NCBI GenBank assembly: GCA_039640495.1
Contig: CP046864.1
Location: forward strand, 1,054,001 to 1,118,000
Length of the DNA stretch: 64,000 nucleotides
Direction: 5' to 3'
Origin: Rhodobacteraceae bacterium IMCC1335
GTDB lineage: Bacteria; Pseudomonadota; Alphaproteobacteria; Rhodobacterales; Rhodobacteraceae
The notes beneath the pieces were generated by a model. It worked only from the letters and a program-made list of their open reading frames with translations, was not told where the DNA came from and made no database searches. Position 1 is the first letter of the stretch; every line of letters begins with the position of its first letter. Made by a program: the position numbers and the translations under genes. Shown here one piece after another: positions 37,166-47,791 of this stretch.

Positions 37166-38254
37166 ATGGCAGACTTACTTTCCATGACCAATAAAAAAAA
37201 TGACGATAAACAAAAAGCATTAGACAGCGCATTAAGTCAAATTGAGCGTCAATTTGGCAAAGGCTCGATCATGAAGTTGGGCGGCGAAAACGCGATACAA
37301 GAGATTGAAACCACCTCAACCGGCTCGCTTGGGTTGGATATTGGTCTTGGTATTGGGGGCTTGCCCAAAGGCCGGATCATTGAGATTTATGGCCCTGAAA
37401 GCTCGGGTAAAACCACGTTAACCTTGCATTGCGTTGCAGAAGAACAGAAAAAAGGCGGGGTTTGTGCCTTTGTCGATGCCGAACACGCGTTGGATCCGCA
37501 ATATGCGAAAAAGCTTGGCGTTGATCTTGATGAATTGTTGATCAGCCAGCCCGATACGGGCGAGCAAGCGTTGGAAATCACCGATACGCTGGTGCGCTCT
37601 GGGGCGGTGAATATGGTTGTGGTTGATTCTGTGGCGGCTTTAACGCCCAAGTCAGAATTAGAGGGCGATATGGGTGATAGCAGCGTTGGTGTTCAAGCGC
37701 GTTTGATGAGCCAAGCGATGCGCAAATTAACGGGATCCATCAGCCGCAGCAATTGCATGGTGATTTTTATCAACCAAATTCGGATGAAAATCGGTGTGAT
37801 GTTTGGCAGCCCCGAAACCACCACGGGCGGCAATGCGTTAAAATTTTACAGCTCAGTGCGGCTTGATATTCGCCGTATTGGCGCGATCAAAGACCGTGAT
37901 GAAGTTGTTGGAAATGCCACGCGGGTAAAAGTCGTAAAAAATAAGGTTGCGCCTCCGTTTAAACAAGTTGAATTTGATATTATGTACGGCGAAGGCATCT
38001 CCAAGAATGGGGAATTGCTTGATTTGGGCGTGAAAGCTGGAATCGTTGATAAATCCGGGGCTTGGTATAGTTTCGGGGATGAGCGTATCGGCCAAGGTCG
38101 CGAAAATGCAAAAGTGTTTTTATCAGAAAACAAAGCAATAGCGCTTGAGATTGAAGATAAAATTCGCGCTGCGCATGGGCTTGATTTTGATTTAAAGAAA
38201 AAATTAGCTGATAATTTACTCAGCGATGGTGGAGACAGCGTGTTAGAGGGCTAA
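37166..38254 (+). CDS. recA: Recombinase RecA
   Basis: 362-residue RecA, the strand-exchange protein of homologous recombination and trigger of LexA self-cleavage. Walker A is [10 protein letters not shown] (about 75-84), the MAW signature region is present, loop L2 with [25 protein letters not shown] is intact, and the C-terminus is acidic as usual. ATG 37166 is chosen because [19 protein letters not shown] is the normal start and GGAAAAGG lies upstream; the frame from 37118 would place translation across the leader. Controlled by a LexA box. Confidence 0.98.
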   Translation: MADLLSMTNKKNDDKQKALDSALSQIERQFGKGSIMKLGGENAIQEIETTSTGSLGLDIGLGIGGLPKGRIIEIYGPESSGKTTLTLHCVAEEQKKGGVCAFVDAEHALDPQYAKKLGVDLDELLISQPDTGEQALEITDTLVRSGAVNMVVVDSVAALTPKSELEGDMGDSSVGVQARLMSQAMRKLTGSISRSNCMVIFINQIRMKIGVMFGSPETTTGGNALKFYSSVRLDIRRIGAIKDRDEVVGNATRVKVVKNKVAPPFKQVEFDIMYGEGISKNGELLDLGVKAGIVDKSGAWYSFGDERIGQGRENAKVFLSENKAIALEIEDKIRAAHGLDFDLKKKLADNLLSDGGDSVLEG

Positions 38255-38281
38255 GGCCCAATTAGAACCAAGGGTAAGTTA

Positions 38282-38312
38282 GGCTGCTGGCGCGCGCCAG
38301 CGGCCTTTTTTA
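38282..38312 (+). terminator. recA terminator
   Basis: A GC-rich hairpin, GGCTGCTGGC pairing with GCCAGCGGCC around a GCGC loop (one T-G wobble), is followed by six Ts at 38306-38311. It begins 28 bases after the recA stop, a textbook rho-independent terminator. Confidence 0.85.
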
Positions 38313-38411
38313 TTTGGAATATACCCCTGCTAGCAACGCAGGACCGGTGGACAAAATCTGGACAAAGAGCTAGAGGGGGCGGCAGAGAATGCGCAATAAA
38401 AAGGGCAGCTT

Positions 38412-41075
38412 ATGGCCACGACGAATGATATCCGCAGTACGTTTTTGAATTACTTTGCCAGAAATAATCATACGGTTGTGGCCTCCAGCCCGTTGGTGCC
38501 GCGCAATGACCCGACATTGATGTTCGCAAATTCCGGCATGGTGCAGTTCAAAAACCTATTTACCGGGGTTGAAAAGCGCGATTACCAGAGGGCAACGACC
38601 TCGCAGAAATGCGTGCGCGCCGGGGGCAAACACAACGATCTTGATAATGTGGGTTACACCGCCCGCCATCATACATTTTTTGAGATGCTGGGTAATTTTA
38701 GCTTTGGCGATTATTTTAAAACTGAGGCGATCCCCTTCGCCTGGGAGCTGTTAACCAAAGAGTTTGGTATCGATAAATCGAAGCTGCTGGTCACGGTTTA
38801 TCACACCGATGACGAGGCTGCCGCAATTTGGAAGAAAGTTGCGGGTTTAAGCGATGATAGGATCATCCGAATTGCCACGAATGATAATTTTTGGATGATG
38901 GGTCCTACGGGCCCTTGCGGCCCGTGCACTGAGATTTTTTATGATCACGGCGATCATATCTGGGGAGGACCTCCGGGCAGCCCCGAAGAAGACGGTGACC
39001 GCTTTATCGAGATCTGGAACTTGGTCTTCATGCAGAATGAACAATTTGAAGATGGATCGATGACGGCGCTGGATCAACAATCGATTGATACCGGGATGGG
39101 GCTTGAGCGGATTGCGGCGCTGCTGCAAGGTAAGCATGATAATTATGATACGGATCTGATGCGCGCGCTGATCGAAGCCAGCGCTGATGCGTCGAGCAAT
39201 GATCCCGATGGGCCGGGGAAAACCCATCACAGGGTCATTGCCGATCATTTACGCTCGACTTCCTTTCTGATGGCTGATGGCGTTATGCCCTCGAATGATG
39301 GGCGCGGCTATGTGTTGCGCCGTATTATGCGCCGCGCGATGCGACATGTGCATCTTCTGGGGGTGAAAGACCCCATGATGCATCGTTTGGTTCCGGCGCT
39401 GGTCTCGCAAATGGGTGCCGCCTATCCTGAATTGGTGCAGGCTCAAGCGTTGATACAAGAAACCTTGCAGTTAGAAGAAACCCGCTTCCGGCAAACCTTA
39501 GAGCGCGGCTTGAAGCTGCTAGATGATGAGGTTGCCGGTTTGCCGCAGGCTGCTGAACTGTCTGGCCTAGCAGCGTTTAAACTCTATGATACCTATGGTT
39601 TTCCGCTTGATTTAACCCAAGATGCTTTGCGCGAAAAAGGCAGAAGCGTTGATTTGCCGGGGTTTGAGGCCGCTATGGCCGATCAAAAGGCAAAAGCGCG
39701 CGCCGCCTGGTCGGGCACTGGCGAGGCTGCAGATTCAAGCCTTTGGTTCGATATTGCTGAGCAACATGGCAGCACCGATTTTCTAGGGTATGATACTGAA
39801 ATCGCTGAGGCGCAAATTTTGAACCTTGTGCGCGATGGTAAAAATCTTGCACACGTAGAAGCCGGTGAAAGCGCTCTTGTCGTGTTAAATCAATCGCCGT
39901 TTTACGCCGAAAGCGGTGGTCAAGTGGGTGATCAGGGTGTGCTGAGCTGTGAAACGGGCAGCGCAAGGATCACCGATACCAAGAAAGTGGCGGGCGTTTT
40001 TCTGCATTATGCAGAAATCACCAGCGGGCATTTGCAACCCGGGATCGGCTGCTCAGTGGCAGTGGATCACCATCGGCGCAGTGCGATCCGCGCAAACCAT
40101 TCCGCCACGCATTTGCTACATGAGGCGTTGCGCGGCCATTTGGGGGCGCATGTTGCACAGCGCGGGTCGCTGAATGCCGCAGATCGGCTGCGGTTTGATT
40201 TCAGCCACGCCAAGGCCTTAACGGCGCAAGAGTTGCAACTTGTCGAAACAGAAGTGAATGCCTATATCCGCCAAAATAGCGTGGTGACCACCCGCATCAT
40301 GACACCCGATGATGCCCGTGCCATCGGTGCACAAGCGCTGTTTGGAGAAAAATATGGCGATGAGGTGCGCGTTGTCTCTATGGGTCAGGCCGAAGACTCT
40401 GGCAAAGGCATGGATCAAACGACCTATTCTTTAGAGCTTTGCGGTGGCACGCATGTTGCGCAAACCGGTGACATTGGCGGGTTTGTGATTTTATCCGATA
40501 GTGCCAGCAGCGCCGGCGTGCGCCGCGTTGAGGCGCTGACAGGGGCCGCTGCATCCGCGCATCTTGCGCAGCAAAGCGCGGTTGTTTCAGGGCTGGCAAG
40601 CGCGTTGAAAGCCCCGATGCCAGATTTAGAGCGCCGCGTGGCGGCTTTGTTAGATGAGCGCAAAACGCTTGCAAATGAAGTGGCACAATTGCGCCGCGAA
40701 CTGGCCTTGGCGGGGGGCCCGGGTCAAGGGGATGCGCCGCAGGCCAAAGAGGTCAATGGGGTTGCGTTTTTAGGGCAAGTTGTCAGCGGCGTTTCGGGCA
40801 AAGACCTGCCGGCTCTGATTGACAGCCACAAGGCGTCAATCGGATCGGTTGCGGTACTTTTGATTGCGGATCTAGGCGGGAAAGTAGCGGTCTGCGCGGG
40901 CGTTTCAAGCGATTTGCTCGATCGCATCTCGGCGGTTGATATGGTCAAGGCGGCGGTACCGCTTTTGGGCGGCAAAGGCGGCGGTGGTCGCCCCGATATG
41001 GCGCAAGGCGGTGGCAGCGATATCAGCAATGCCGCGCAGGCTATTGACGCGGTTGAAGCCTTATTACAGGCTTAA
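38412..41075 (+). CDS. alaS: Alanine--tRNA ligase
   Basis: 887-residue class II aminoacyl-tRNA synthetase. The catalytic domain starts with [38 protein letters not shown]; the motif [12 protein letters not shown] and [16 protein letters not shown] are clear. The editing domain has [13 protein letters not shown] (zinc-binding HxxxH, about 560) and [15 protein letters not shown] (about 676). The C-terminal C-Ala domain ends with [16 protein letters not shown]. Full length. It lies behind recA as in many alphaproteobacteria, but the terminator at 38282 separates their transcripts. Confidence 0.98.
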   Translation: MATTNDIRSTFLNYFARNNHTVVASSPLVPRNDPTLMFANSGMVQFKNLFTGVEKRDYQRATTSQKCVRAGGKHNDLDNVGYTARHHTFFEMLGNFSFGDYFKTEAIPFAWELLTKEFGIDKSKLLVTVYHTDDEAAAIWKKVAGLSDDRIIRIATNDNFWMMGPTGPCGPCTEIFYDHGDHIWGGPPGSPEEDGDRFIEIWNLVFMQNEQFEDGSMTALDQQSIDTGMGLERIAALLQGKHDNYDTDLMRALIEASADASSNDPDGPGKTHHRVIADHLRSTSFLMADGVMPSNDGRGYVLRRIMRRAMRHVHLLGVKDPMMHRLVPALVSQMGAAYPELVQAQALIQETLQLEETRFRQTLERGLKLLDDEVAGLPQAAELSGLAAFKLYDTYGFPLDLTQDALREKGRSVDLPGFEAAMADQKAKARAAWSGTGEAADSSLWFDIAEQHGSTDFLGYDTEIAEAQILNLVRDGKNLAHVEAGESALVVLNQSPFYAESGGQVGDQGVLSCETGSARITDTKKVAGVFLHYAEITSGHLQPGIGCSVAVDHHRRSAIRANHSATHLLHEALRGHLGAHVAQRGSLNAADRLRFDFSHAKALTAQELQLVETEVNAYIRQNSVVTTRIMTPDDARAIGAQALFGEKYGDEVRVVSMGQAEDSGKGMDQTTYSLELCGGTHVAQTGDIGGFVILSDSASSAGVRRVEALTGAAASAHLAQQSAVVSGLASALKAPMPDLERRVAALLDERKTLANEVAQLRRELALAGGPGQGDAPQAKEVNGVAFLGQVVSGVSGKDLPALIDSHKASIGSVAVLLIADLGGKVAVCAGVSSDLLDRISAVDMVKAAVPLLGGKGGGGRPDMAQGGGSDISNAAQAIDAVEALLQA

Positions 41076-41098
41076 CGGCGGCGCAGAGGCCTAACGAT

Positions 41099-41123
41099 AA
41101 AGGGCGTGCATTGCACGCCCTTT
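41099..41123. terminator. Bidirectional terminator between alaS and typA
   Basis: A perfect 12-base inverted repeat, AAAGGGCGTGCA and TGCACGCCCTTT, with one base between the arms, lies between the convergent stops of alaS and typA. A-rich and T-rich flanks on both sides make it work in either direction. Confidence 0.85.
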
Positions 41124-41126
41124 CAT

Positions 41127-42947
41127 TTATTTTGTTTTTGACATCCGTTTGCGCTCATGCGGATCCAAATAGCGTTTGCGCAGGCGGATGGACTGGGGCG
41201 TCACCTCGACCAACTCATCATCATCAATATAGGCAATGGCCTGTTCCAATGACATTTGAATCGGGGTGGTCAGTCTGACCGCATCATCGGTTCCCGAGGC
41301 GCGGACATTGGTGAGTTTTTTGCCCTTAAGCGGGTTTACCTCAAGGTCATTGTCTCGGCTATGTTCTCCGATAATCATACCCTGATAAATGGGGGCTTGC
41401 GCGCCAATAAACATGCGGCCCCGCTCTTCTAGATTCCAGAGTGCATAAGCAACGGAGACGCCGTTTTCCATAGAAATCAAGACACCGGCGCGGCGCCCGG
41501 GTATAGTTCCGCGAAACGGTGCCCATTCGTGGAACACCCGGTTCAACACGCCCGTTCCGCGGGTGTCGGTTAAGAACTCGCCATAATATCCGATCAATCC
41601 GCGTGAAGGAACATGGGCTATAATCCGCGTTTTGCCATTTCCCGTCTGGTTCATTTCGGCCAGATCGCCTTTGCGCGTGCCGGTAATTTTTTCGATCACA
41701 GTGCCGGAATATTCATCATCTACATCGATCGTCACTTCTTCGATCGGCTCAAGGCGCTCGCCGTTTTCGCCTTCGCGCATCAAAACTTGTGGGCGTGAGA
41801 TTGATAATTCGAAGCCTTCGCGGCGCATATTCTCGATCAAAACACCCATTTGCAATTCGCCGCGACCGGCGACTTCAAACGCCTCTCCCCCGGGGGTTTC
41901 ACTGATTTTGATTGCAACATTGCTTTCGGCTTCTTTCAGCAAGCGCTCGCGGATCACGCGGCTTTGCACTTTCTTGCCTTCGCGTCCGGCAAGCGGGCTG
42001 TCATTGATGCCAAAGGTGACCGTGATCGTTGGCGGGTCGATGGGCTGGGCATGCAGCGGCGTATCAACGGCTAAGGCGCAGAGCGTATCTGAAACCGTGG
42101 CTTTGCTCATACCGGCCAGCGAGACGATATCGCCGGCCTCGGCCAGTTCAATATCTTGCGGCGCAAGGCCGCGGAAGGCTTGTATGCGCGTAACGCGGAA
42201 TTGTTCGATTTTTTGGCCCAACCGGGTCAGCGCTTGGATGGTGGCGCCAACCTTCAAGCTGCCGCTCTCTACCCGGCCGGTCAAAATGCGCCCAACAAAA
42301 GGGTCATTGCCCAATGTGGTGGCCAGCATTTGAAAATCATTGCCGATTTGAGCGGTTTGTTTGGGCGCATATACGTGGTTCACAACCAGATCAAACAGGG
42401 CTGAGAGATCTTTACGCGGCCCATCAAGCTCATGATCTGCCCAACCCGCGCGGCCAGAGGCGTACATATGCGGAAAATCAAGCTGATCATCATTGGCGCC
42501 AAGCGAGGCGAATAAATCAAAACATTCATCCAATGCACGATCGGGCTCGGCGTCGGGTTTATCCACCTTGTTGAGCACAACGATCGGGCGCAGGCCCAAA
42601 GCCAAGGCTTTGGCCGTAACGAATTTGGTTTGCGGCATTGGACCCTCTGCCGCATCGACCAGCAGAACCACACCATCGACCATGCTGAGAATGCGTTCAA
42701 CTTCACCGCCAAAATCGGCGTGGCCAGGCGTGTCAACGATGTTGATCCGGGTGGTTTTCCATTCCACCGACGTGGCTTTGGCCAAAATGGTGATGCCGCG
42801 CTCGCGTTCCAGATCATTGCTGTCCATGGCGCGCTCGGCCACGGCTTGATTGGCGCGAAAAGCGCCCGATTGTTTCAACAATTCATCCACGAGGGTGGTT
42901 TTGCCATGATCAACATGCGCGATGATCGCAATATTGCGAAGATCCAT
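41127..42947 (-). CDS. typA: Ribosome-associated GTPase TypA/BipA
   Basis: 606-residue translational GTPase related to EF-G, needed for ribosome assembly and growth in the cold or under stress. G-domain motifs: [15 protein letters not shown] (G1, about 10-24), ERGITI (G2), [12 protein letters not shown] (G3, about 72-83) and [11 protein letters not shown] (G4). The C-terminal part contains the TypA-specific [19 protein letters not shown]. Length is standard. A perfect 16-base hairpin lies 36 bases before the start codon. Confidence 0.97.
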   Translation of the reverse strand: MDLRNIAIIAHVDHGKTTLVDELLKQSGAFRANQAVAERAMDSNDLERERGITILAKATSVEWKTTRINIVDTPGHADFGGEVERILSMVDGVVLLVDAAEGPMPQTKFVTAKALALGLRPIVVLNKVDKPDAEPDRALDECFDLFASLGANDDQLDFPHMYASGRAGWADHELDGPRKDLSALFDLVVNHVYAPKQTAQIGNDFQMLATTLGNDPFVGRILTGRVESGSLKVGATIQALTRLGQKIEQFRVTRIQAFRGLAPQDIELAEAGDIVSLAGMSKATVSDTLCALAVDTPLHAQPIDPPTITVTFGINDSPLAGREGKKVQSRVIRERLLKEAESNVAIKISETPGGEAFEVAGRGELQMGVLIENMRREGFELSISRPQVLMREGENGERLEPIEEVTIDVDDEYSGTVIEKITGTRKGDLAEMNQTGNGKTRIIAHVPSRGLIGYYGEFLTDTRGTGVLNRVFHEWAPFRGTIPGRRAGVLISMENGVSVAYALWNLEERGRMFIGAQAPIYQGMIIGEHSRDNDLEVNPLKGKKLTNVRASGTDDAVRLTTPIQMSLEQAIAYIDDDELVEVTPQSIRLRKRYLDPHERKRMSKTK

Positions 42948-42982
42948 ATTTGGTGCCCTTTTGTATCTTTAGTTGCGGCTCG

Positions 42983-43020
42983 CCTATCTGCTCTGGCCGC
43001 AAAAGGCCAGAGCAGATAGG
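42983..43020 (-). promoter_or_regulatory. Perfect 16-base hairpin in the typA leader / mttB trailer
   Basis: CCTATCTGCTCTGGCC and GGCCAGAGCAGATAGG are perfectly complementary around the 6-base loop GCAAAA. The hairpin lies 36-73 bases upstream of the typA start and 76 bases past the MttB-family stop. No T tract follows on either strand, so a rho-independent terminator is not certain. It could end the upstream transcript or act in the typA leader RNA. Confidence 0.55.
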
Positions 43021-43095
43021 GCCCAATTGGGCGAAAAATAGGATAACGGCGCTGGATCAAGCCCCGATTTGGTTATCCCTCATATTTTAAAGGCC

Positions 43096-44634
43096 CTAAG
43101 CGGGCAAGTGGATCTTAAACCTATCGCGTATGACGCTGTCGATCGCAGGGTCAAAACAGGCCGCGGAGGGGCGCGATAAAATTTCAGTTTTGCGCGCGAT
43201 GGCTTTTTCAAGCAGATCTGGCTTACCCAATTCTTCCCATTCTTTTGGCGAGGTCCGATCGCCTAAAGCGGGATAAATATATTCGGTTTGCATCAAGGCC
43301 AAGGTCTGATCAGAGCCGAGATAATGGCCGGGCCCCTCCAAACAGGTGGCGCGGATCACGTCAACGCTGACCGTGTCTTCTGTGACCTCGATACCGCGCA
43401 CGCAGCGCAAGGCTTGGCCGATCAAATCATCTCCCAAAATAAGCGATTCCAGACAGAAACCCAAAAGCGATGCGTGCATTCCGGCGGCTTCATAGACCAT
43501 ATTCAGCCCCGATAAGCCAGCCATTACATTTGAGGTCGCCTGCTCCCAACCGGCTTGCATATCGGGAAGTTTTGCATCCGCGATTCCCGCCGCAGCGCCG
43601 CCGGGCAAATCGTAATAACGATGCATTTGCGCGCATCCTGCGCTGAGAAGCGCCTGTTCGCCGCTGCCCCCCGACATTGCGCCTGTGCGCAAATCTGACA
43701 CAAAAGGCCAAGTTCCAAAAATCGCCGGGTGCCCGGGTTGCACCGCGTTTACATAGACCAATCCGGCCAGGCATTCGGCAACCGCTTGTACGATAGCACC
43801 CGCAATAGGGGCCGGCGCCGTGGCCCCGGCTTGCCCAGCGCTGAGCAGTAAAATTGGCATGCCGCCCGCGATGCAGCGCTCCATCACCAGGCAGCTTTCT
43901 GTTGCAAATTTCATTGGCGGAACCACGAAGCAGTTTGAATTTGACATGAAGGGACGCGCCCGCCAGGCGTCTTCCCCACCCGCGATCAGGTGCAACATTT
44001 CCAACGCATCTGTGGCAAAACTAGGTTCTGTGAAAGAGGTTCCGATATGTTTGGTTGTGCCCGCGCTACAGGCATACACGGTGTTGAGATCCATCTCTCT
44101 ATTATCGGGGATATCACGGCAAACCATCGGGCGTTGCAGAAAATGAATATTATCGAGCGTGTCGGTTATCCGGGCTGCATCAAATAAATCTTGCACGGTG
44201 CTTTCGCGGTAAGCGCGCCCTTCGACATCCACCACATGGACCGCAGCGCCCGCGGTTCCGTAATGCACCCGGCCTCCGGATAATTCCAGATCATGTTTTG
44301 GATCCCGCCCGTACAGCGTGATCGAACGGTTTGCCCGCGCGATGGTGTCTTCGATCAAACTGCGCGGGAAGTGAAGGCGGCCATTATTGTCTAAAATTGC
44401 GCCGGCTTTCGTCATATATTCGATGCCGCTGGGGGGGGCGTCGGCCAAGCCGATATGCTCCAAAGCGTCAAGCACAGCTGCGTGAATGCGGTCTTCAGCT
44501 TGTGGGCTCAGCGGGTTAAATCGCCCGCCTTCAAGGCCGGCACGTACGGGGCGCAAGTGATCGGCGAGGGGGGCGCTGCGCGCAGATCTTCGGGCAGAGC
44601 GCCCTCCTGCACGGCGGATAATTTGTTCTGTCAT
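43096..44634 (-). CDS. Trimethylamine methyltransferase (MttB)-family protein, non-pyrrolysine type
   Basis: 512-residue MttB-superfamily protein. There is no in-frame amber codon, so it belongs to the non-pyrrolysine group, whose known members (for example MtgB) move a methyl group from glycine betaine or other quaternary amines to a corrinoid protein. Family features: a basic N-terminus (RRAGGRSARRSARSAP), the TIM-barrel body with YGTAGAAVHVVD, MSNSNCFVVPPMKF, and GGAAAGIADAKLPDMQAGWE at the place of the Pyl region. ATG 44634 is preferred to 44703 from family length. It is divergent from two Lin0512 genes. The bet genes nearby would supply glycine betaine. TTTGCAAA at 44654-44661 lies just upstream. 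Confidence 0.9.
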   Translation of the reverse strand: MTEQIIRRAGGRSARRSARSAPLADHLRPVRAGLEGGRFNPLSPQAEDRIHAAVLDALEHIGLADAPPSGIEYMTKAGAILDNNGRLHFPRSLIEDTIARANRSITLYGRDPKHDLELSGGRVHYGTAGAAVHVVDVEGRAYRESTVQDLFDAARITDTLDNIHFLQRPMVCRDIPDNREMDLNTVYACSAGTTKHIGTSFTEPSFATDALEMLHLIAGGEDAWRARPFMSNSNCFVVPPMKFATESCLVMERCIAGGMPILLLSAGQAGATAPAPIAGAIVQAVAECLAGLVYVNAVQPGHPAIFGTWPFVSDLRTGAMSGGSGEQALLSAGCAQMHRYYDLPGGAAAGIADAKLPDMQAGWEQATSNVMAGLSGLNMVYEAAGMHASLLGFCLESLILGDDLIGQALRCVRGIEVTEDTVSVDVIRATCLEGPGHYLGSDQTLALMQTEYIYPALGDRTSPKEWEELGKPDLLEKAIARKTEILSRPSAACFDPAIDSVIRDRFKIHLPA

Positions 44635-44979
44635 GGCTTCGTCCAAAGAGTGATTTGCAAAATTGAAATGGCGCGGGTGGCGTCTAAGTGATCGGAGCAC
44701 CACGGGCCGCCCGGCCGCGTTCCGCGCCGATAGTACAGCAGATTAGTTGAATAATCGAAGCTTCAGCTTGCATATGCCAGATCCTTGAATCAGTGGGCCA
44801 AGTTTTGACGTTTATAAGCTTTGAGTCTGGCTTATTTGCGACGCTGTGTCGTAATTGGCCAAATGCTTTAAGATATGGCCGCCTTTGGCGCTTCCCATTC
44901 CTTAGGGCCTGTGAAAGACTTGCCATAATGCGCCCTGGGGGCTTGGGCAAAAAGGCGGGTTTTCTCAGATAGAGGTTGG
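44635..44979. other. Divergent control region (345 bases) between mttB-family gene and Lin0512 genes
   Basis: Contains the promoters of both divergent units. The start of the region has TTTGCAAA at 44654-44661, 20 bases before the MttB-family start. A GC-rich block (44700-44730) is followed by an AT-rich stretch. AGAGGTTGG at 44971-44979 is the ribosome binding site of the first Lin0512 gene. I recognise no further site. Confidence 0.45.
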
Positions 44980-45342
44980 ATGAAATTGGCGAAAAAACGA
45001 ATGCTTATGGAGCTTGGGATGGGAACTGCCCTGCGCAGCGGCAGTTCCACGAAGGCCGCGCAGCGGGCGATAGAAGACGCCTTATGGCATAATTCAGTCA
45101 GCCTTGCGGAGGCGTTTGGATTTCCAAAAGCGGCCATGTTGATCGATGTTGAAATCGCGGTGCCAAACCCCAATGAATTGGATTTTACGGCTTTAAAGGC
45201 GCTATTTCCTTATGGGCAAGTTTCAATAAAAGGGGCCGTTGGCGGGTTGGAAATACCGCGACCAAACCAGCCCGACGGGCCTGCGACGATTATCGCAAAT
45301 GCCGCGATATTGGTTTCTTTTGATTTGGAGCTGCAGCAATGA
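44980..45342 (+). CDS. Lin0512-family protein, copy 1
   Basis: 120-residue protein of the Lin0512 family (TIGR02058). The signatures are KRMLMELGMGTALRSGSSTKAAQRAIEDALWHN at the N-terminus and ATIIANAAILV near the end. The fold is small and soluble, and the function is unknown; in roseobacters these genes recur beside MttB-family and ASKHA genes, which suggests a part in corrinoid-dependent demethylation. AGAGGTTGG precedes the start. Its stop overlaps the start of copy 2 by four bases (ATGA), so the two products may form a heteromer. Confidence 0.85.
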   Translation: MKLAKKRMLMELGMGTALRSGSSTKAAQRAIEDALWHNSVSLAEAFGFPKAAMLIDVEIAVPNPNELDFTALKALFPYGQVSIKGAVGGLEIPRPNQPDGPATIIANAAILVSFDLELQQ

Positions 45343-45710
45343 AACGCATTATTTTGGAAATGGGCAGCGGCAATGATCTTTACGGCGAAGATTACACGAA
45401 AGCGGCGTGTCGGGCGGTACAAGATGCGTTGCATCACAGTTCACTGGTTTTGTTTCGCAGCTTGGCGTTGGATCATGCTGAGATGGAGGTGAATGTGACC
45501 ATTGCAGCCATGTGCCCAGAGCGTGTGGATGCGCAGGTGGTTGCCGCATCGCTGCCCCGCGGGCGGGCAAACGTAACGGTTGTAAAAGGCGGTATGAATG
45601 TGACTGATCCCGAAAACGGAACGGTCTCGGTGATTGCAAATGCGGCTGTTGAGGCCCGTCTGGCCATTGATGCCGATACGTGGCGCCTATCTAAAAAGGC
45701 GCAAAATTAA
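45339..45710 (+). CDS. Lin0512-family protein, copy 2
   Basis: 123-residue second member of the family, with [33 protein letters not shown] aligning to the N-terminus of copy 1 and [11 protein letters not shown] near the end. The two copies are clearly diverged (about one third identical by eye), so the duplication is old. Both keep the pattern of an EMG/ELG-G turn followed by a K/T-A-x-R-A helix. Here the turn carries acidic residues (YGEDYT) where copy 1 has RSGSST. Its stop overlaps the metA stop on the other strand (TTAA, 45707-45710). Confidence 0.85.
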   Translation: MKRIILEMGSGNDLYGEDYTKAACRAVQDALHHSSLVLFRSLALDHAEMEVNVTIAAMCPERVDAQVVAASLPRGRANVTVVKGGMNVTDPENGTVSVIANAAVEARLAIDADTWRLSKKAQN

Positions 45711-46648
45711 AGCGGGTCTGACAGGGGCTGACCGATTTGAGCAGGATCAAAAGGCGTTGTTTGATATATCTCGTTGATCCAGTTGCCGTAAAGTAAATGC
45801 GCATGGCTGCGCCATCGGTTTTGCGGCGCTTTGCTCGGATCATCATTTGGATAATAATTGATCGGTACGTTGATATCTATCGCGGATGCAACATCGCGGT
45901 CATATTCTTGTTTTAGGGTGTCGCTGTCATATTCAAAATGATTGAAAATGTGCAAGGCGCGGCGAGCGGGATCTTGCACCAAACAGGGGCCAACCTCGGG
46001 GCTGCCCAAAAGCGTGCTCAAGCCGGAATGGCGATCAATATCGGTTTGGTTGATTTCGGTCCAGCGGCTCACTGGGATAACGCATTGATCCGAAAACCCC
46101 CTTAGAAAAGGGGAGGTCGGATCCAGATTGGTTTGTGCAAAGCATCCAAAGGCCTTTGCAGTTAAATCATATTTGGGTATTTTATAAAAATGGTTGAGCA
46201 TCGCCATTGCACCCCAACAGACCGCAAAGGTTGCGTGCACATGCGATTGCGTCCACTCAAACACCTCTTGAAGCTCATCCCAATAGGTCACCTGCTCAAA
46301 GGGCAGATGCTCGATCGGAGCTCCGGTGATGATCAGGCCATCAAATTTTTCACCGCTTGCTTTGACGTCTTGGAAGGCGCGATAGAAACTGCTCATATGT
46401 TCTGCCGCAGTGTTTTTGGTGTGATGTTCGCTCATCCGGATCAAAGATAGATTAATTTGCAGCGGTGTTGCGCCAATCAAGCGCGAAAATTGGTTTTCGG
46501 TTTGAATTTTTTTTGGCATTAAATTCAAGAGGCCGATGTTTAAGGGGCGAATATCCTGCCGGGCTGCTTCATCATCGCTCATCACCATCACGCCCTCTTG
46601 CTTCAAAACATGAAAGGCAGGCAGGTTGGCGGGAATTTTTATTGGCAT
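45707..46648 (-). CDS. metA: Homoserine O-acyltransferase (MetA family)
   Basis: 313-residue enzyme activating homoserine for methionine synthesis by O-succinylation or O-acetylation. The acyl-enzyme Cys is in [15 protein letters not shown] (about 137-151), and the His-Glu pair is seen in [15 protein letters not shown] (about 233). The N-terminus [22 protein letters not shown] is typical. In many alphaproteobacteria MetA uses acetyl-CoA; the deciding residue near the active site was not checked. No SAM-II riboswitch fits in the 43 bases before it; it probably follows the P-loop gene on one transcript. Confidence 0.95.
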   Translation of the reverse strand: MPIKIPANLPAFHVLKQEGVMVMSDDEAARQDIRPLNIGLLNLMPKKIQTENQFSRLIGATPLQINLSLIRMSEHHTKNTAAEHMSSFYRAFQDVKASGEKFDGLIITGAPIEHLPFEQVTYWDELQEVFEWTQSHVHATFAVCWGAMAMLNHFYKIPKYDLTAKAFGCFAQTNLDPTSPFLRGFSDQCVIPVSRWTEINQTDIDRHSGLSTLLGSPEVGPCLVQDPARRALHIFNHFEYDSDTLKQEYDRDVASAIDINVPINYYPNDDPSKAPQNRWRSHAHLLYGNWINEIYQTTPFDPAQIGQPLSDPL

Positions 46649-46691
46649 TGTTTGTCTTTCTGATACCCAAATTACGTTGAACGCATCTTTC

Positions 46692-47567
46692 TTAAACTGG
46701 CTCAGGGGCGGCTTTGGCGGCGAGCGCTTGGCCGATTAAAGCGCTAAAATCTTCTTCGCTTTTGGCGCGCGCAACCTCAGAGGCGTCAACGGTAATGCCC
46801 CAATTGGCCATTGCCTCATAGCGCGGCTGGCGATGCGCTAGAGCCTCCGCGTAGATCCACCGAATGAAACTATCTGGATTTACTTGGTGCTCTTGCAGGG
46901 TTTGGTCGGCAAGATATTGAGTCCATTTTGAAACGACAAAATCAGGGTGATAATACATCGGTTTGGGGGCTTTATCAAAGCGCTGAACGAGTTCTTGCGT
47001 ATGCGCTTCGTTGCCCCTTATCCACACCAATAGCGCAGTTTCACTGAGCGATTTTAGCACCGGATCATCGCGGTCAAATGGGTCAACAACTTCGCAGATT
47101 GAGCCGCTGCAATCGCAGATAAAATGATCATACTGATATATTTCTTCGGCGCGTTCGATAAATTCTGGAGTATCGAGCAACGCGGCGATTTCCGAGCGGC
47201 GATGCTGCTCTTGGCGTTTGCGATACTCTTGAAACGGTATGCCGCCATTGGCCTCGGTGCCGGGTTTGCCCATATAAGTGGATAGCGGCGCCAAGTTCTC
47301 AAAGGTGATGTTTGAGGCCAGATAGATCGAGTCAGACAATAAAAGTTCGCGCAGATAGGGTACATCCATCGCTTTGCGCTTGATGCTATCCGTAATGTAA
47401 TCGCCCATGTAATGGGTGCCGATCCGATAATCGACCGAATAGTGAAACCAAGCGCCCGTGTCGCGCAAAATATTGGACATATAGGTTTTGCCCAAACCTG
47501 ACATGCCAAAAAGCACCACCCGTTTATGCGGCGCGTTTTGCCATTGCTCTGCAGAAGAATATATCAT
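46692..47567 (-). CDS. P-loop ATPase, roseobacter-conserved type, unknown function
   Basis: 291-residue soluble protein with Walker [16 protein letters not shown] (about 21-35). A second acidic motif [19 protein letters not shown] (about 151-169) may supply Walker B. It resembles kinases or small ATPases of the AAA/NTPase class that act on a bound nucleotide or small molecule. ATG 47567 with GAGGCCC in front is chosen over a longer frame from 47639. It stands 43 bases before metA on the same strand. Its context with metA suggests a link with methionine or methyl-group metabolism, but no domain shows this. I know no characterised homologue. Confidence 0.75.
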   Translation of the reverse strand: MIYSSAEQWQNAPHKRVVLFGMSGLGKTYMSNILRDTGAWFHYSVDYRIGTHYMGDYITDSIKRKAMDVPYLRELLLSDSIYLASNITFENLAPLSTYMGKPGTEANGGIPFQEYRKRQEQHRRSEIAALLDTPEFIERAEEIYQYDHFICDCSGSICEVVDPFDRDDPVLKSLSETALLVWIRGNEAHTQELVQRFDKAPKPMYYHPDFVVSKWTQYLADQTLQEHQVNPDSFIRWIYAEALAHRQPRYEAMANWGITVDASEVARAKSEEDFSALIGQALAAKAAPEPV

Positions 47568-47791
47568 CGGTTGGGCCTCTTGTGATCTTTCAGCTAGGTA
47601 GACAGTGCAGCGCCCAAGGTCAAATTGATTTTGGCGCACCCGATGCGCCCCTTATACCAGCGCAGGCCCTTGTTTTGTCTGTACAACGCGGGCGCTTCCC
47701 TCTAGCCGGGTGGCTTCTGACAGAGCGATACGGGTTTGCAAAGCCAAGACAATCTGGCCCGTCTGGCAATGCAAAAGGAAGGTAGAAACTG

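Noticed and set aside
43096..44634. Pyrrolysine (amber) codon in the MttB-family gene
   Set aside because: The frame runs through the region without TAG; it is the non-pyrrolysine type.
44654..44661. TTTGCAAA before the MttB-family gene as a PccR site
   Set aside because: Only one element with no partner at four bases; recorded within the divergent region but not claimed as a PccR site.
46649..46691. SAM-II riboswitch before metA
   Set aside because: Only 43 bases separate metA from the upstream gene and they do not show the conserved SAM-II core.
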